Part shown: one piece after another, positions 19,367 to 30,100 of the stretch
Layout of the letters: every line of letters starts with the position of its first letter
Position numbering within the stretch: the first letter of the stretch is position 1
Origin: Pseudomonadota bacterium
GTDB taxonomy: Bacteria; Pseudomonadota; Gammaproteobacteria; JAKAQQ01
Direction of reading: 5' to 3'
DNA: 64,000 nt
Assembly (NCBI GenBank): GCA_021798115.1
Contig: JAJZYM010000003.1
Location: forward strand, 1-64,000
Notes under the pieces: model-generated
Told to the model about the DNA's origin: nothing
The model's input: the letters and a program-made list of their open reading frames with translations, nothing else
Database searches by the model: none
Position numbers and translations under genes: made by a program

Positions 19367-21034
19367 TCAGTCGAAGCGACGGAACTTCGTCCGCCGCGGC
19401 GTCTCCTCTCCGCCCGCGCGGAGATGCCGTTCGCGGTAGGTGCTGTAGTTTCCCTCGTCAAACACGACGCCTCCTTCTCCGTCGAAGACGAGAAGATGCG
19501 TGGCGATACGGTCGAGAAACCAGCGGTCGTGCGAGACGACGAAGGCGCTTCCGGGGAAGACGAGAAGCGCCTCCTCGAGGGCGCGGAGGGTCTCGACGTC
19601 GAGATCGTTGGTCGGCTCGTCGAGGAGGAGGAGATTGCCGCCGGCGCGCAGCACGCGCGCGAGATGCACGCGGTTGCGTTCGCCGCCCGCGAGCTGGCCC
19701 ACCGGTTTCTGCTGATCGGAGCCACGAAAATTGAACCGCGCGACATAGCTTCGCGCCGGGGTCTCGTAGGCGCCCACCGTGAGGACGTCCGATCCTTCGG
19801 CGATGACGTCGAAGACCGTGGCGCGGGGGTCGGCGAAGATCCGCTCCTGCGGAACGTGGGCGAGGACGACGGTCTCGCCGAGGCGCACCGTGCCTGTGTC
19901 CGGCCGTTCCTCACCGCTGATGATCTTGAGAAGAGTGCTCTTGCCGCTCCCGTTCGGCCCGATGATGCCGACGATCGCCCCCGCGGGCACGTGGAAGGAG
20001 AGATTCGTGAAGAGCGGGCGGTCGGCGTAGCTCTTGCCGACCTCGGTGAAATCGACGACGAGATCGCCCAGGCGGGGCCCGGGGGGGATGTAGATCTCGC
20101 GGGTTTCGTGGCGCTTCTGGAATTCGCGGCTCGCAAGTTCCTCGTAGCGCTGGAGGCGGGCCTTGTTCTGGGCCTGCCGCCCGCGGGCGCCCTGGCGGAC
20201 CCAGGCGAGTTCCTCCTCGAGTGCGCGGCGGTGGGCAGCCTCGCTGCGCTCTTCGCGCCTGAGCCGCTCCTCCTTGTTCTCGAGCCAGGCGCTGTAGTTG
20301 CCGGAGAAGGGAAGGGCCTTGCCGCGGTCGATCTCGAGGATCCAGCTCACGACGTTGTCGAGAAAGTAGCGATCGTGCGTGACGAGGATCACCGTCCCGC
20401 GGTAGTCCTGGAGGTAGCGCTCGAGCCAGGCGACCGTGTCAGCGTCGAGATGGTTCGTGGGCTCGTCGAGGAGCAACACGTCGGGGCTGGAGAGGAGCAG
20501 ACGGCAGAGCGCGACCCGTCTCCGCTCGCCGCCCGAGAGCGTGGCGAGCGGGGCCTCCCAGGGCGGGAGACGAAGAGCGTCGGCGGCGACCTCGAGCCGG
20601 TGCTCGAGGTCCCAGCCCTGGTGAGCCTCGATGTGTTCCTGGACACGGGCCTGCTCCTCGAGGAGACGCGCGATCGTCTCCTCGTCGGCGGCCGTCGCAA
20701 AGGCTTCACCGATTTCCTGGTAGCGGGTGAGGAGTGCGCGGATCTCGGCGACCCCCTGCTCGACGTAGCCGCGCACGTCCCCCGTGTGCCCCACGAGGGG
20801 TTCCTGGGGGAGGTAACCCACGCTCAGATCCTCGCTGCGGCGGTGCACTTCACCCTCGATCTCGTGATCCTCGCCGGCGAGGATGCGCAGAAGTGTCGAT
20901 TTGCCCGCTCCGTTGAGACCCACCACGCCGATCTTGGCCCCCTCGAAGAACGAGAGGGAGACGTGATCGAGGAGCGTGCGGCCCGGAGGGACGACCTTGC
21001 GGAGGTCGTGGAGGGTGAGGACGGTGGCGGGCAT
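19367..21034 (-). CDS. ettA: ABC-F family ATPase, EttA-like translational throttle
   Basis: Two ABC modules (GLNGAGKST, GPNGSGKST; two LSGGERRR/LAGGERNR-type signatures), EttA-like arm. Confidence 0.88.
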   Translation of the reverse strand: MPATVLTLHDLRKVVPPGRTLLDHVSLSFFEGAKIGVVGLNGAGKSTLLRILAGEDHEIEGEVHRRSEDLSVGYLPQEPLVGHTGDVRGYVEQGVAEIRALLTRYQEIGEAFATAADEETIARLLEEQARVQEHIEAHQGWDLEHRLEVAADALRLPPWEAPLATLSGGERRRVALCRLLLSSPDVLLLDEPTNHLDADTVAWLERYLQDYRGTVILVTHDRYFLDNVVSWILEIDRGKALPFSGNYSAWLENKEERLRREERSEAAHRRALEEELAWVRQGARGRQAQNKARLQRYEELASREFQKRHETREIYIPPGPRLGDLVVDFTEVGKSYADRPLFTNLSFHVPAGAIVGIIGPNGSGKSTLLKIISGEERPDTGTVRLGETVVLAHVPQERIFADPRATVFDVIAEGSDVLTVGAYETPARSYVARFNFRGSDQQKPVGQLAGGERNRVHLARVLRAGGNLLLLDEPTNDLDVETLRALEEALLVFPGSAFVVSHDRWFLDRIATHLLVFDGEGGVVFDEGNYSTYRERHLRAGGEETPRRTKFRRFD

Positions 21035-21948
21035 CAGGAAACTCCGTGGGGTGAGGAAGAGAGGGAGGTGCGGCGCCGGACTTTGTCTTCGAGCACACGG
21101 ATCATGGCGTCCGCGAGATCGAGGCCCGTCGTCGCTTCGATCCCTTCGAGGCCCGGGACGGCGTTGACCTCGAGGACGAGGGGACCCTGCGACGTCCGGA
21201 GGAGGTCGACCCCCGCCACGTCGAGGCCCAGGAGCTTGGCGGCGGCCTCGGCCGTCGTCCGTTCCTCCGGGCTCAGGCGCACCCGCCGGCCCTCTGCGCC
21301 CCTGTGAAGATTGGCGCGGAACTCGCCGGGGCGGGCCACGCGCATCATGGCCGCCGCCACCCGCCCGCCGATGACGAGACAACGAAGATCGCGTCCGCGC
21401 GCCTCGGCGATGAAGCGCTGCACGAGGAAATGCGCCCGGAGGTTGCGGAAGGCCTCGACGACGCTCTCGGCGGCTTGACGGGTCTCGGAGAGCACGACGC
21501 CCAGACCCTGTGAACCCTCGAGGAGCTTGATCACCACCGGGGCGCCGCCGACGAGATCCAGAAGATCGTCGGTGTCGTCCGGGAGATGGGCCATGCCGGT
21601 TGCGGGGACAGGGAGACCCGCGTGGCTCAGGCGCTGGAGCACGAGCAGTTTGTCGCGGGCGCGCAGGAGGGCGTCGCTGTCGTTGAGGCAGGCGACACCG
21701 GTGGTCTCGAACTGGCGCATCACGGCCGCCCCGTAGAAGGTGATCGAGACCCCGACGCGGGCGATGACCCCATCGACCGGGCCGAGCGGGCGCCCGCGAT
21801 AGTGGATTTCGCTGGCCGGAGAGCCGATCCGCATGTAGCAACGGAGGGGGTCGAGGACACGGACACGGTGGCCGCGCGTGCGCGCCGCCTCGACGAGACG
21901 GCGGGTCGAGTAGAGGCTCGGATCACGGGAGAGGAGAACGAAACGCAC
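21034..21948 (-). CDS. RimK-like ATP-grasp ligase
   Basis: [59 protein letters not shown]; stop overlaps ettA start by 1 nt. Confidence 0.85.
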   Translation of the reverse strand: MRFVLLSRDPSLYSTRRLVEAARTRGHRVRVLDPLRCYMRIGSPASEIHYRGRPLGPVDGVIARVGVSITFYGAAVMRQFETTGVACLNDSDALLRARDKLLVLQRLSHAGLPVPATGMAHLPDDTDDLLDLVGGAPVVIKLLEGSQGLGVVLSETRQAAESVVEAFRNLRAHFLVQRFIAEARGRDLRCLVIGGRVAAAMMRVARPGEFRANLHRGAEGRRVRLSPEERTTAEAAAKLLGLDVAGVDLLRTSQGPLVLEVNAVPGLEGIEATTGLDLADAMIRVLEDKVRRRTSLSSSPHGVS

Positions 21949-22009
21949 GGGCGGCCGGGGCGGGACGGCGGCTGCTAGAATACCCGCGAGCGTCCGCCGG
22001 AGCAAACCG

Positions 22010-23281
22010 TTGCCCACCGCCCGTGCCCGTTACGACGGCTCCCCGTCCCTCGCGTCTTTCGACCCCGAACTCGCCGCCGCCCTCGAGGGCGAGAGACGAC
22101 GGCAGGAAGAGGTGCTCGAGTTCATCGCGTCGGAGAACTACGCCAGCCCGAACGTCCTCGCCGCCCAGGGTTCGGTGCTCACGAACAAGTACGCCGAAGG
22201 GTACCCCGGCCGCCGCTACTACGGCGGGTGCCATTACGTGGACATCGCCGAGCGGCTCGCCATCGAGCGCGCCCGCAAACTCTTCGCCGCCGACTACGCC
22301 AACGTCCAGCCGCACTCGGGCTCGCAGGCCAACGCCGCCGTCTACCTGGCACTCGCCCCTCCCGGCTCCACGCTGCTCGGCATGAGTCTTGCCGCCGGCG
22401 GTCACCTGACCCACGGGTCGGCGGTGAATTTCTCCGGCAAGCTCTACAACGCCGTCGCCTACGGCGTGCGCCCCGCGGACGGACTCGTGGACTATGACGA
22501 GGTCCGCGATCTCGCCCGGCGCCACCGTCCGCGCCTTCTCGTCGCGGGTTTTTCGGCCTATTCCCGCACGCTGGACTGGGCGGTGTTCCGTGCGATCGCC
22601 GACGAGGTGGGGGCGCATCTCGTCGTCGACATGGCCCACGTCGCCGGGCTCGTCGCCGCCGGTCTCTACCCCAACCCCGTCCCGCACGCCGACGTCGTGA
22701 CCACCACCACCCACAAGACGCTCCGCGGCCCGCGTGGGGGGATGATTCTCGCCCGCGCCAACCCCGAGATCGAGAAAAAGCTTTCCTCCCTCGTTTTTCC
22801 AGGCACGCAGGGCGGCCCCCTCATGCATGTCATCGCCGCCAAGGCCGTCGCCTTCAAGGAAGCGCTCGACCCCTCCTTCACCGAGTACCAGAAGGCGGTT
22901 GTCGACAACGCCCGCGCGATGGCGGCGCGTCTCGCCGAACGGGGCTACGACATCGTCTCGGGCGGCACCGACAACCATCTCTTCCTGGTCGATCTCCGCG
23001 CGCGGCCCTACACCGGCAAGGAGGCCGAGGCACGTCTCGAGAGCGCCCGCATCACCGTGAACAAGAACGCCGTGCCCGGCGATCCCCGCCCGCCCACGCA
23101 GACGAGCGGGTTGCGTTTCGGGACGCCGGCGGTGACCACCCGCGGGCTCGATCGCGTGGATCTCCGCCGGGTGGCCGATGCGGTCGCCGACCTTCTCGAC
23201 GCTCCGGACGCGGAGGACGTGCGCGTGCGCGCCGAAGCCGAGGTCGCCGGCCTCTGCCGGGATCATCCCGTCTACACCTGA
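22010..23281 (+). CDS. glyA: serine hydroxymethyltransferase
   Basis: [46 protein letters not shown] start. Confidence 0.96.
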   Translation: MPTARARYDGSPSLASFDPELAAALEGERRRQEEVLEFIASENYASPNVLAAQGSVLTNKYAEGYPGRRYYGGCHYVDIAERLAIERARKLFAADYANVQPHSGSQANAAVYLALAPPGSTLLGMSLAAGGHLTHGSAVNFSGKLYNAVAYGVRPADGLVDYDEVRDLARRHRPRLLVAGFSAYSRTLDWAVFRAIADEVGAHLVVDMAHVAGLVAAGLYPNPVPHADVVTTTTHKTLRGPRGGMILARANPEIEKKLSSLVFPGTQGGPLMHVIAAKAVAFKEALDPSFTEYQKAVVDNARAMAARLAERGYDIVSGGTDNHLFLVDLRARPYTGKEAEARLESARITVNKNAVPGDPRPPTQTSGLRFGTPAVTTRGLDRVDLRRVADAVADLLDAPDAEDVRVRAEAEVAGLCRDHPVYT

Positions 23282-23287
23282 GACCCC

Positions 23288-23788
23288 ATGCGCTGCCCCT
23301 ACTGCGGCGGAGACGAGACCCGGGTCATCGAAACCCGCGAGCCGCCGGAGCGGGGCATCGTGCGCCGGCGCCGCTCCTGTGAGCGCTGCGGGGAGCGTTT
23401 CACGACCTGCGAGCGCGTCGAGGCCCGCGCGCTCAAGGTCGTCAAGCGCAACGGTCGCCGGGAATCTTTTGCGGAAGAGAAACTCCGCGCCGGGATCGAG
23501 CGCGCGCTTGAGAAACGACCGGTGCCGGCGGAAGACGTCGAGTCCCTCGTCGGTCGTCTCCTCGGCCGCGTGGCGCGTTACGCCGAGCGCGAACTGCCGA
23601 CGCCCCTCCTCGGCGAGTGGGTGATGGCGGAGCTGCGCGATCTCGACGAAGTGGCCTACGTCCGCTTTGCTTCCGTCTACCACGAATTTCAGGATCTCGA
23701 CGCGTTCCGGCGCGAGATCGAACTGCTCAAGGGACACCGGGCGGCGCGCCGCGCCCGCGCCTCGCGCCGCCGTCCCGCCCCCCGGTGA
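23288..23788 (+). CDS. nrdR: transcriptional repressor NrdR
   Basis: MRCPYCGGDETRVIETRE, zinc ribbon plus ATP-cone. Confidence 0.95.
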   Translation: MRCPYCGGDETRVIETREPPERGIVRRRRSCERCGERFTTCERVEARALKVVKRNGRRESFAEEKLRAGIERALEKRPVPAEDVESLVGRLLGRVARYAERELPTPLLGEWVMAELRDLDEVAYVRFASVYHEFQDLDAFRREIELLKGHRAARRARASRRRPAPR

Positions 23789-24906
23789 CGGGCGCCGCTC
23801 AGGACCGAGTCTGGATGACCCGCGCGCTCGGGCTCGCGGCCCGTGGGCGCACGAGTGTCGATCCCAATCCGGCCGTCGGCTGTGTTCTCGTCCGCGACGG
23901 CGAGCTCGTGGGCGAAGGTTGGCACGAGCGGGCGGGGGGGCCGCACGCCGAGGTGCGCGCGCTCGAGAGCGCGGGCGAACGGGCGCGGGGTGCGACCGCC
24001 TACGTCACGCTCGAGCCGTGTGCGCACCACGGCCGCACGCCACCCTGCGTCGGGGCGCTTCTCGCCGCCGGGGTCCGCCGCGTCGTCGCCGCCGTCGAGG
24101 ATCCCGATCCGCGGGTGCGCGGCCGGGGTCTTGCAGCCCTCGCGCACGCGGGCGTCGCGACCACGAGTGGCGTGCTCGAGAACGCCGCCCGGGTGCTCAA
24201 CCGCGGCTTCTTCGCGCGTCATCTCCGCCGTCGCCCCTGGGTCGTCCTCAAGATGGCGTTGAGCCTGGACGGGGGGTTTGCCGCCCGGGCGGGGGAAGCG
24301 ACCGCCGTGAGCGGTGAGGAGGCACGGCGCGACGTTCAAAAACTGCGGGCGGCCGCCTCCGCCGTCCTCACGGGGGCCGGAACGGTGCTCAGCGACGATC
24401 CGCGGCTCAACGTCCGTCTTCCGGGCGACCCGCCGCCGCGCCAGCCCCTGCGTCTGGTCTGGGACCGCGAGGGAAGGACCGATCCCAAGGCGCGGATCTA
24501 CCGCGAGCCCGGTTCCTCCGCAATCGTCACGAGTGCGCGTCACGCCGCCCGCTACGCCGCGGCGGGCGTGGAACCGCTCGTGCTCGATCCCGACGAGGGC
24601 GGCGCCGAGCCCTGGCGGCGTTTGCTCGAACGTCTTGCGGAACGGGAGATCAACGTCCTTCTGGTCGAGTGCGGGCCGCGTCTTGCGGCCTCTTGCCTTG
24701 CGGGCGGGGAGCCCGACGAGATCGTCGTCTACCAGGCGTGCCGGTTCTTCGGCGGCGGCCACTACGGCCTTGGGGCCACCGCCACACCGCTTGAGGGAGA
24801 GCGCTTCCTCTGGATCGACGTCCGCCCGCTCGGCGAGGATCTGCGGCTGAGAGCGGTGCGCCGGGAGCACGCCTCGTGGTTGCCGGCTCTCCGGCAGGAG
24901 TGTTGA
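23785..24906 (+). CDS. ribD: bifunctional diaminohydroxyphosphoribosylaminopyrimidine deaminase/5-amino-6-(5-phosphoribosylamino)uracil reductase
   Basis: HAEVRAL...TLEPCAHHGRTPPC deaminase motif plus RibD_C; GTG start overlaps nrdR stop. Confidence 0.93.
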   Translation: MTGAAQDRVWMTRALGLAARGRTSVDPNPAVGCVLVRDGELVGEGWHERAGGPHAEVRALESAGERARGATAYVTLEPCAHHGRTPPCVGALLAAGVRRVVAAVEDPDPRVRGRGLAALAHAGVATTSGVLENAARVLNRGFFARHLRRRPWVVLKMALSLDGGFAARAGEATAVSGEEARRDVQKLRAAASAVLTGAGTVLSDDPRLNVRLPGDPPPRQPLRLVWDREGRTDPKARIYREPGSSAIVTSARHAARYAAAGVEPLVLDPDEGGAEPWRRLLERLAEREINVLLVECGPRLAASCLAGGEPDEIVVYQACRFFGGGHYGLGATATPLEGERFLWIDVRPLGEDLRLRAVRREHASWLPALRQEC

Positions 24907-25541
24907 TGTTCACGGGGCTCGTCGTCGCCAGCGTCCCGGTTCTGGCCGTCGAGGACCTCCGTTCCGGCGGGCGGAGTCTCGTCCTCGGCTGGCCGGAGAG
25001 GCGCGAGCGACCCGCGCTCGGGGCGAGTGTGGCGGTCGACGGCGTGTGTCTCACCGTCCGAGCGCTCCGCGCGCGACGCGTCGTCTTCGATCTCTCGCCC
25101 GAGACGCTTGCGCGAACGACGCTCGGAAGTCTCGAGCCCGGGGGGCGTGTGCACATCGAGCCCTCGCTCACGTTGAGCTCGCCACTGGGCGGTCATTTCC
25201 TCACGGGGCACGTCGATGCCGTGGGATGCGTGCACACGCTGACACCGCTCGGGGAGGGGTTCCTCCGGCTTGAGATCGTGGTCCCCCGATCCCTTCTTCC
25301 CCTGATTGCCGTCAAGGGCTCTCTCGCCGTCGATGGTGTCAGCCTCACCGTCAACAGCAAGCGCGGGACGCGTGTGTCGTTTGCGATCGTCCCGCACACC
25401 CGTGCGGTGACGCGGCTCGGGGATTACCGGTCGGGCACCCCTGTCAATCTCGAAGTGGATCTCATCGCCCGTTACGTTCAGGCGGCGCTCGCCGCCCGCC
25501 GCGGATCGGCCAGGGGCGCACGGCGCCGTTCGCGACGGTGA
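24906..25541 (+). CDS. ribE: riboflavin synthase alpha subunit
   Basis: MFTGLVVASV, GASVAVDGVCLTV, GHVDAVG, duplicated lumazine-binding domain. Confidence 0.93.
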   Translation: MFTGLVVASVPVLAVEDLRSGGRSLVLGWPERRERPALGASVAVDGVCLTVRALRARRVVFDLSPETLARTTLGSLEPGGRVHIEPSLTLSSPLGGHFLTGHVDAVGCVHTLTPLGEGFLRLEIVVPRSLLPLIAVKGSLAVDGVSLTVNSKRGTRVSFAIVPHTRAVTRLGDYRSGTPVNLEVDLIARYVQAALAARRGSARGARRRSRR

Positions 25542-27036
25542 GGGTCACGAGCCGGCTGGCGCCTGTCTCGGCGATGAGAAGCACCCCGGGGCGGAGCCAG
25601 GCCATGCCCTCGGGCATGTCGAGGCCGGTGGCGATCGTGCGCACGTTGCGGGTGCGGAGGTCGATGCGGCGGATCGCCCCGTTGAAGGTGTCGGCCACGT
25701 AGAGATCCTCCCCCGCCGAGGCGAGTCCTTGGGGATGCTGGAAGAGCGCCTGCGCGAGCGGGCCGTCGCGGTCCCCCCAGCTGAAGAGCCCCTGGCCGGC
25801 CACCGTCCGCACCTGGCCCTTCCGAGGAAGGAGCTCCTGGATGGAGGAGCTTTCGGGAGAGGCCACGAAAATTCCCCCGCCCGGAGCCGGTGCCAGTGCT
25901 GTCGGTTGCGCGAATTGCGCCCGGTGGCGGGGTCCCGCGCGCAGTCCTTCGTCGCCGTCTCCCGCCCAGAGATCGATCTCGTCGGTCTTGAGGTCGAGGC
26001 GGAAGACCTGGTGCGATCCGGCCATGGCGATCCAGAGCGCGTCGCCCCTCCGGAGGAGACCCCAGGGGGCGTTGAGTGCGATCGCGTGTGCCGGCCCGTG
26101 TGCGCGGCGCGCGTAACCGAGCGTTCCGGTGCCGGCCAGGGTGCGCACGCGTAACGTCTTCAGAGAGACGGTCCGGATGAGGTTGTTTCCGGTGTCTGCC
26201 ACGTAGAGACGCCTACGACCAAAGGCGACGCCCTCGGGATGAGCGAAGCTGGCCACACGGGGGGCTCCGTTGCGTGCCCCGGCGTGTCCACTCCCGATGA
26301 CCGCCCGCAGTCGGCCCCGCGGGCTCAAGAGCAGGATCCGGTTGGCGGTGGTGTCGGCGACCGCCACGAGGCCGTCGCCGGCGGCGACGGCCCCCGGCCA
26401 GCGGAGGAGGCCGCGCGGGACGCGGGGCGGGATGATGCGGATCGGTCGGGGAGTGAGCCGGTGGGTGGCGAGCGCTTGTGCGCGCAGGTGGTCGACCGCC
26501 TGCGCGAGCGAGGCGTACGGAGTCTCACCCAGCCAGGCGGCGCGCGGATGCCCGTCTGCGCCCAAGAGCACGTACGTCGGCCAGGCGTTCACGCCGTAGG
26601 CGTTCCAGAGCCGCAGCCCCCGATCGAGCATGACCGGGGCCCGAACGTCGTGAGCCGCGAGGAACACCTTGAGTGCGGGCAGCGTGCCAGAGTCGGTGAA
26701 CTTGGGACTATCGATCTCGACGACGGTGAGGGCGTGCGGATGCGCCGCCTCGAGCCGGGCGAGGACGGGCAGCATCTGTACGCAATTGATGCATCCGGGT
26801 GTGAAGAAGTCGAGGAGCACGATCCGTCCCCGGAGATCGGCCAGGGTGAGAGGGTGGGCGACTTCGAGCCACGGATCCCCTTGGGGGAAGGGCACGGGGG
26901 GGATCGGGGCCGCCGCCTGGCCGCGCGCGCACGAAGCGGTGAACAAAAGGAGGACCGCGAGGGCGAGCGGGCCGATCCTTGGGCCCGCCCGCCCGGGGTG
27001 TCGCTGAGCGACGCTGATCGAGGTCGGATGCGGCAC
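25462..27036 (-). CDS. exported (lipo)protein with thioredoxin-like domain and NHL repeats (NHLRC2-like)
   Basis: GTG start; lipobox-like LLFTASC; DFFTPGCINCVQMLPVL thioredoxin motif; C-terminal NHL repeats. Confidence 0.82.
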   Translation of the reverse strand: MPHPTSISVAQRHPGRAGPRIGPLALAVLLLFTASCARGQAAAPIPPVPFPQGDPWLEVAHPLTLADLRGRIVLLDFFTPGCINCVQMLPVLARLEAAHPHALTVVEIDSPKFTDSGTLPALKVFLAAHDVRAPVMLDRGLRLWNAYGVNAWPTYVLLGADGHPRAAWLGETPYASLAQAVDHLRAQALATHRLTPRPIRIIPPRVPRGLLRWPGAVAAGDGLVAVADTTANRILLLSPRGRLRAVIGSGHAGARNGAPRVASFAHPEGVAFGRRRLYVADTGNNLIRTVSLKTLRVRTLAGTGTLGYARRAHGPAHAIALNAPWGLLRRGDALWIAMAGSHQVFRLDLKTDEIDLWAGDGDEGLRAGPRHRAQFAQPTALAPAPGGGIFVASPESSSIQELLPRKGQVRTVAGQGLFSWGDRDGPLAQALFQHPQGLASAGEDLYVADTFNGAIRRIDLRTRNVRTIATGLDMPEGMAWLRPGVLLIAETGASRLVTLTVANGAVRPWPIRGGRRAPPERNGR

Positions 27037-27118
27037 GAGCAGTCCTCGAGGCGTTACCGTTGTTTGTGCCCTTGATTACGTGTGCCGATCGAGGTCGGAT
27101 GCGGCACGGGCAATCCTC
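27014..27118. repeat. imperfect direct repeat (copies 27014-27047 and 27085-27118, 71-bp offset)
   Basis: 21-nt identical core GATCGAGGTCGGATGCGGCAC at 27016-27036 and 27087-27107 with near-identical flanks. Confidence 0.85.
27054..27107 (-). other. possible leader ORF VPHPTSIGTRNQGHKQR* sharing start region with downstream gene
   Basis: Second copy of SD + GTGCCGCATCCGACCTCGATC; in-frame TAA at 27056-27054. Confidence 0.35.
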
Positions 27119-30100
27119 TGGTAGTGGTGCAGCAGGGTGAGGAAACGGGCGTCTTCGAAGTGGAACGCCGTCCGCTCCGCGACGGTGGGCCGGTGATCCG
27201 AACTCTCGACGGCCCCGAGGAGCGCCCCGAAGACGCCGTTGAAGCGGGCCGGATTCGCGGCCATCCAGGAGGTGAGGCGGGCGAGGAGCTCTTGCGCCTC
27301 GTGCCGGCCGGCACGGTGGTGGGCGAGTTTCTCGAGGTGCAGACGGAGCGCCCGGGCCGCGAGCACCGTTGCGGTGTCGGTGCTGAGGGCCTCTGCGATG
27401 CGCCGGGCGAAGGCGTACTGAACGTCGAGATCCCGGGTCGTCACCTGAATGCGGGGATCTTCACGCACGACGAGCGGGGCCTCGAGGCGGTGTCCGCCGG
27501 CGATGAGGACGACCGTATAGCGACCGGGAGGCACGAAGGGTCCCTGGGGGGCGACCGGTGTCCGGCCGATGTCTCCGGGTCCGCCCCAACCGTACATCAG
27601 GGCGCGGGGGCGCGCGATGTGAAGATGCCAGACGAAACGGTTGAGCCCCGCCCGATCCGTGAGACGGTTGACCGGAGCACGGAAAAAGTTCGGGAACGCG
27701 GGTTGCGCCAGAGGGTGCGGACGCTCCCGTGTGGCGGAGGAGAATGCCCTGAGGATGTGACCGTGGGGACCCAGGATCTCGAGCCGGATCGGACCGCGGA
27801 GCGGGTGGTCCAGGAAGTAATAAATCAGGGCGCCGTTTTGCGGATTGGGGGCCTGGGGGACTTCCGGCGGGAAGGGCTCGGCTCGGAACATCGTCCGCCG
27901 GATGTGGGTGGCGACCGCCGGGCGGAAAAGCCAGACCCGACGGCGGGCGATCGCCCGCTTCGCCTGCAGAAGCGGGACGATGTCGTGGAACATCCAGATC
28001 CCGCGGCCGTGAGTGCCCACGACGAGGTCGTCGCCGTGGAGGGCGAGATCGTGAATGGCCGTGGTCGGAAGATTGTCCCCGAAACGCTGCCAGACCCGGC
28101 CGTCGTCGAACGAGACATAGAGCCCGAGTTCGGTTCCGGCGAAGAGCAACCCGCGCCGGTCGGGATCTTCACGCACGACGTGCACGTAGGCGTGGGACGG
28201 AAGCCCGCGCGCCCGAAGGCGCCAGCTCCGTCCGCCGTCGTGGGTCACATAGATGTAGGGCCGATCGTCGTTGAGGCGGTGGAGATCAACGGCCAGGTAG
28301 GCGGAACGGGCGTCGAAGGGCGAGGCCGTGATGCGGTCGATCCGGCTCCATGGGCGCAGGCCCCGGGGAGTGACGTTCGTCCAGTGTCGACCCCCGTCGG
28401 TCGTGTGCCAGACGAATCCGTTGGTGGTCCCCACCCAGAGATCCCCCGGCGCCCGGGGCGAGACGGCGATTGTGTAGATCGCCCCGTAGCCGAGGGCGGT
28501 GGCGTTGGCGATCGTGGGGGGTGTCTTCCACGAAGTCGGCCCGTGGATACGCCGGCCGGTGAGATCGGGGCTGATCGCCGTCCAACGGCGGCCGCCGTCG
28601 GACGAGCGCAGCACCTTCTGTGCGCCGACATAGAGCGCGTAGGGCGCCCGCGGGGAGACCGCGAGGGGAACGATCCAGGAATAACGGTACGGGGCCAAGG
28701 GCAGCGGCTGGCCGAAGGTGTTGAGGGGCCAGGGCGAGATGTTTTCGGACAGGCCCGTTCGGCTGTCGTAGCGGCTCACGCTTCCACCGATGTCGGTGCC
28801 GAAGACGATATGGGGGTCGGTCGGGTCAGGGATGGCATAGCCTGCTTCCCCGCCCGCCGTCGCCGTCCAGGAGCGGAGCGTGAGGATCCCCTCGTTGCTC
28901 CGGCTCACGAGATTGAGGCTTCCCGAGTCCTGCTGGGTGGCGTAAATATGGAAGGGGTAGCGGTTGTCGGTTGCCAGCCGATAGATCTGGGCCGTGGGCT
29001 GGTTGAGCCAGGGGGTCCACGTCCGTCCGCCGTCGACGCTGATCGCGACGCCCTGATCGACCCCGAGGATCATGCGCTTCGGGTGGGTGGGCGAAATCCA
29101 CATCGTGTGGAAGTCGTCGCCGCTCGGGGACCCTTTGATGCAGACGAAGTTTTCGCCGCCGTCGAGTGAGCGGTAGAAGGCCGTGTTGGGCACATAGACG
29201 ACGTCGGGGTTCTTGGGATCGACAAAAATTTCGCCGAAATACCAGCCGCGTCGCCAGAGGTTGCGGTCGGCGTTGACGAGCGTCCAGGTATGGCCGCCGT
29301 CGAGCGAACGGTAGATGCCGCCTCCCGGGTGGGCGCTCACCACGGCGTAAAGGAGCCCGTGCGGCGCGACCGCGAGGCCGATACGCCCGGCGCGTGCGAG
29401 CGGGAGGCCGCGGGTCTTGAGCCGCCGCCAGCTCCGCCCGCCATCGCTCGAGCGGTAGACGGCCGAGTTGTGCCCCTCGAGAGGGGGATACTGTGTCCAG
29501 GGCGGGCGCACCGCACTCCAGCTCGTGGCGTAGAGCACGCGTGGGTTGTCGGGGTCGGTGACGAGGTCGGCCACGCCGGTCCGATCGTTGAGCCGGAGCA
29601 CGTGATGCCAGTGCCGCCCGCCGTCGAGGGTCATGTAGATGCCGCGTTCGGGGTTGGGCCCGAAGCTGTGACCGAGCGCCGCAACGAGAACGTGGTTGGG
29701 ATTGTGCGGCGAGACGATGATGTCGGAGATCTGCCGGGTTTTCGTGAGGCCCACGGCGTGCCACGTCCGGCCGCCGTTCGTCGAGCGGAACACCCCGCCC
29801 CCGAGCGAGACATCCGAGCGCATGTCCGCCTCTCCCGTCCCGACGTAGATGATCTTCGGGTTCGACGGTGCGACGGCGATCGCGCCGATCGAGGCGACGG
29901 GGCCGTGCTGGAAGAGGGGTGTCCAGGTGACCCCCCCGTCCTCGCTGCGGAAGACGCCGCCGTCGACCGATCCGAAGTAATAGAGGTTCGGGTGGCCGGC
30001 GACGCCGGTGACGGCGAGCACCCGGCCGCCGCGGTAGGGCCCGAGAAAGCGTGCGCGCAAGGCGTGAAAGAGGGCGGGTGGCATCGGGTGGGGCGCGGCG

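Noticed and set aside
27082-29169. 695-aa plus-strand ORF opposite the BNR protein
   Set aside because: Mirror ORF; the minus-strand frame has a signal peptide and repeated Asp-box motifs.
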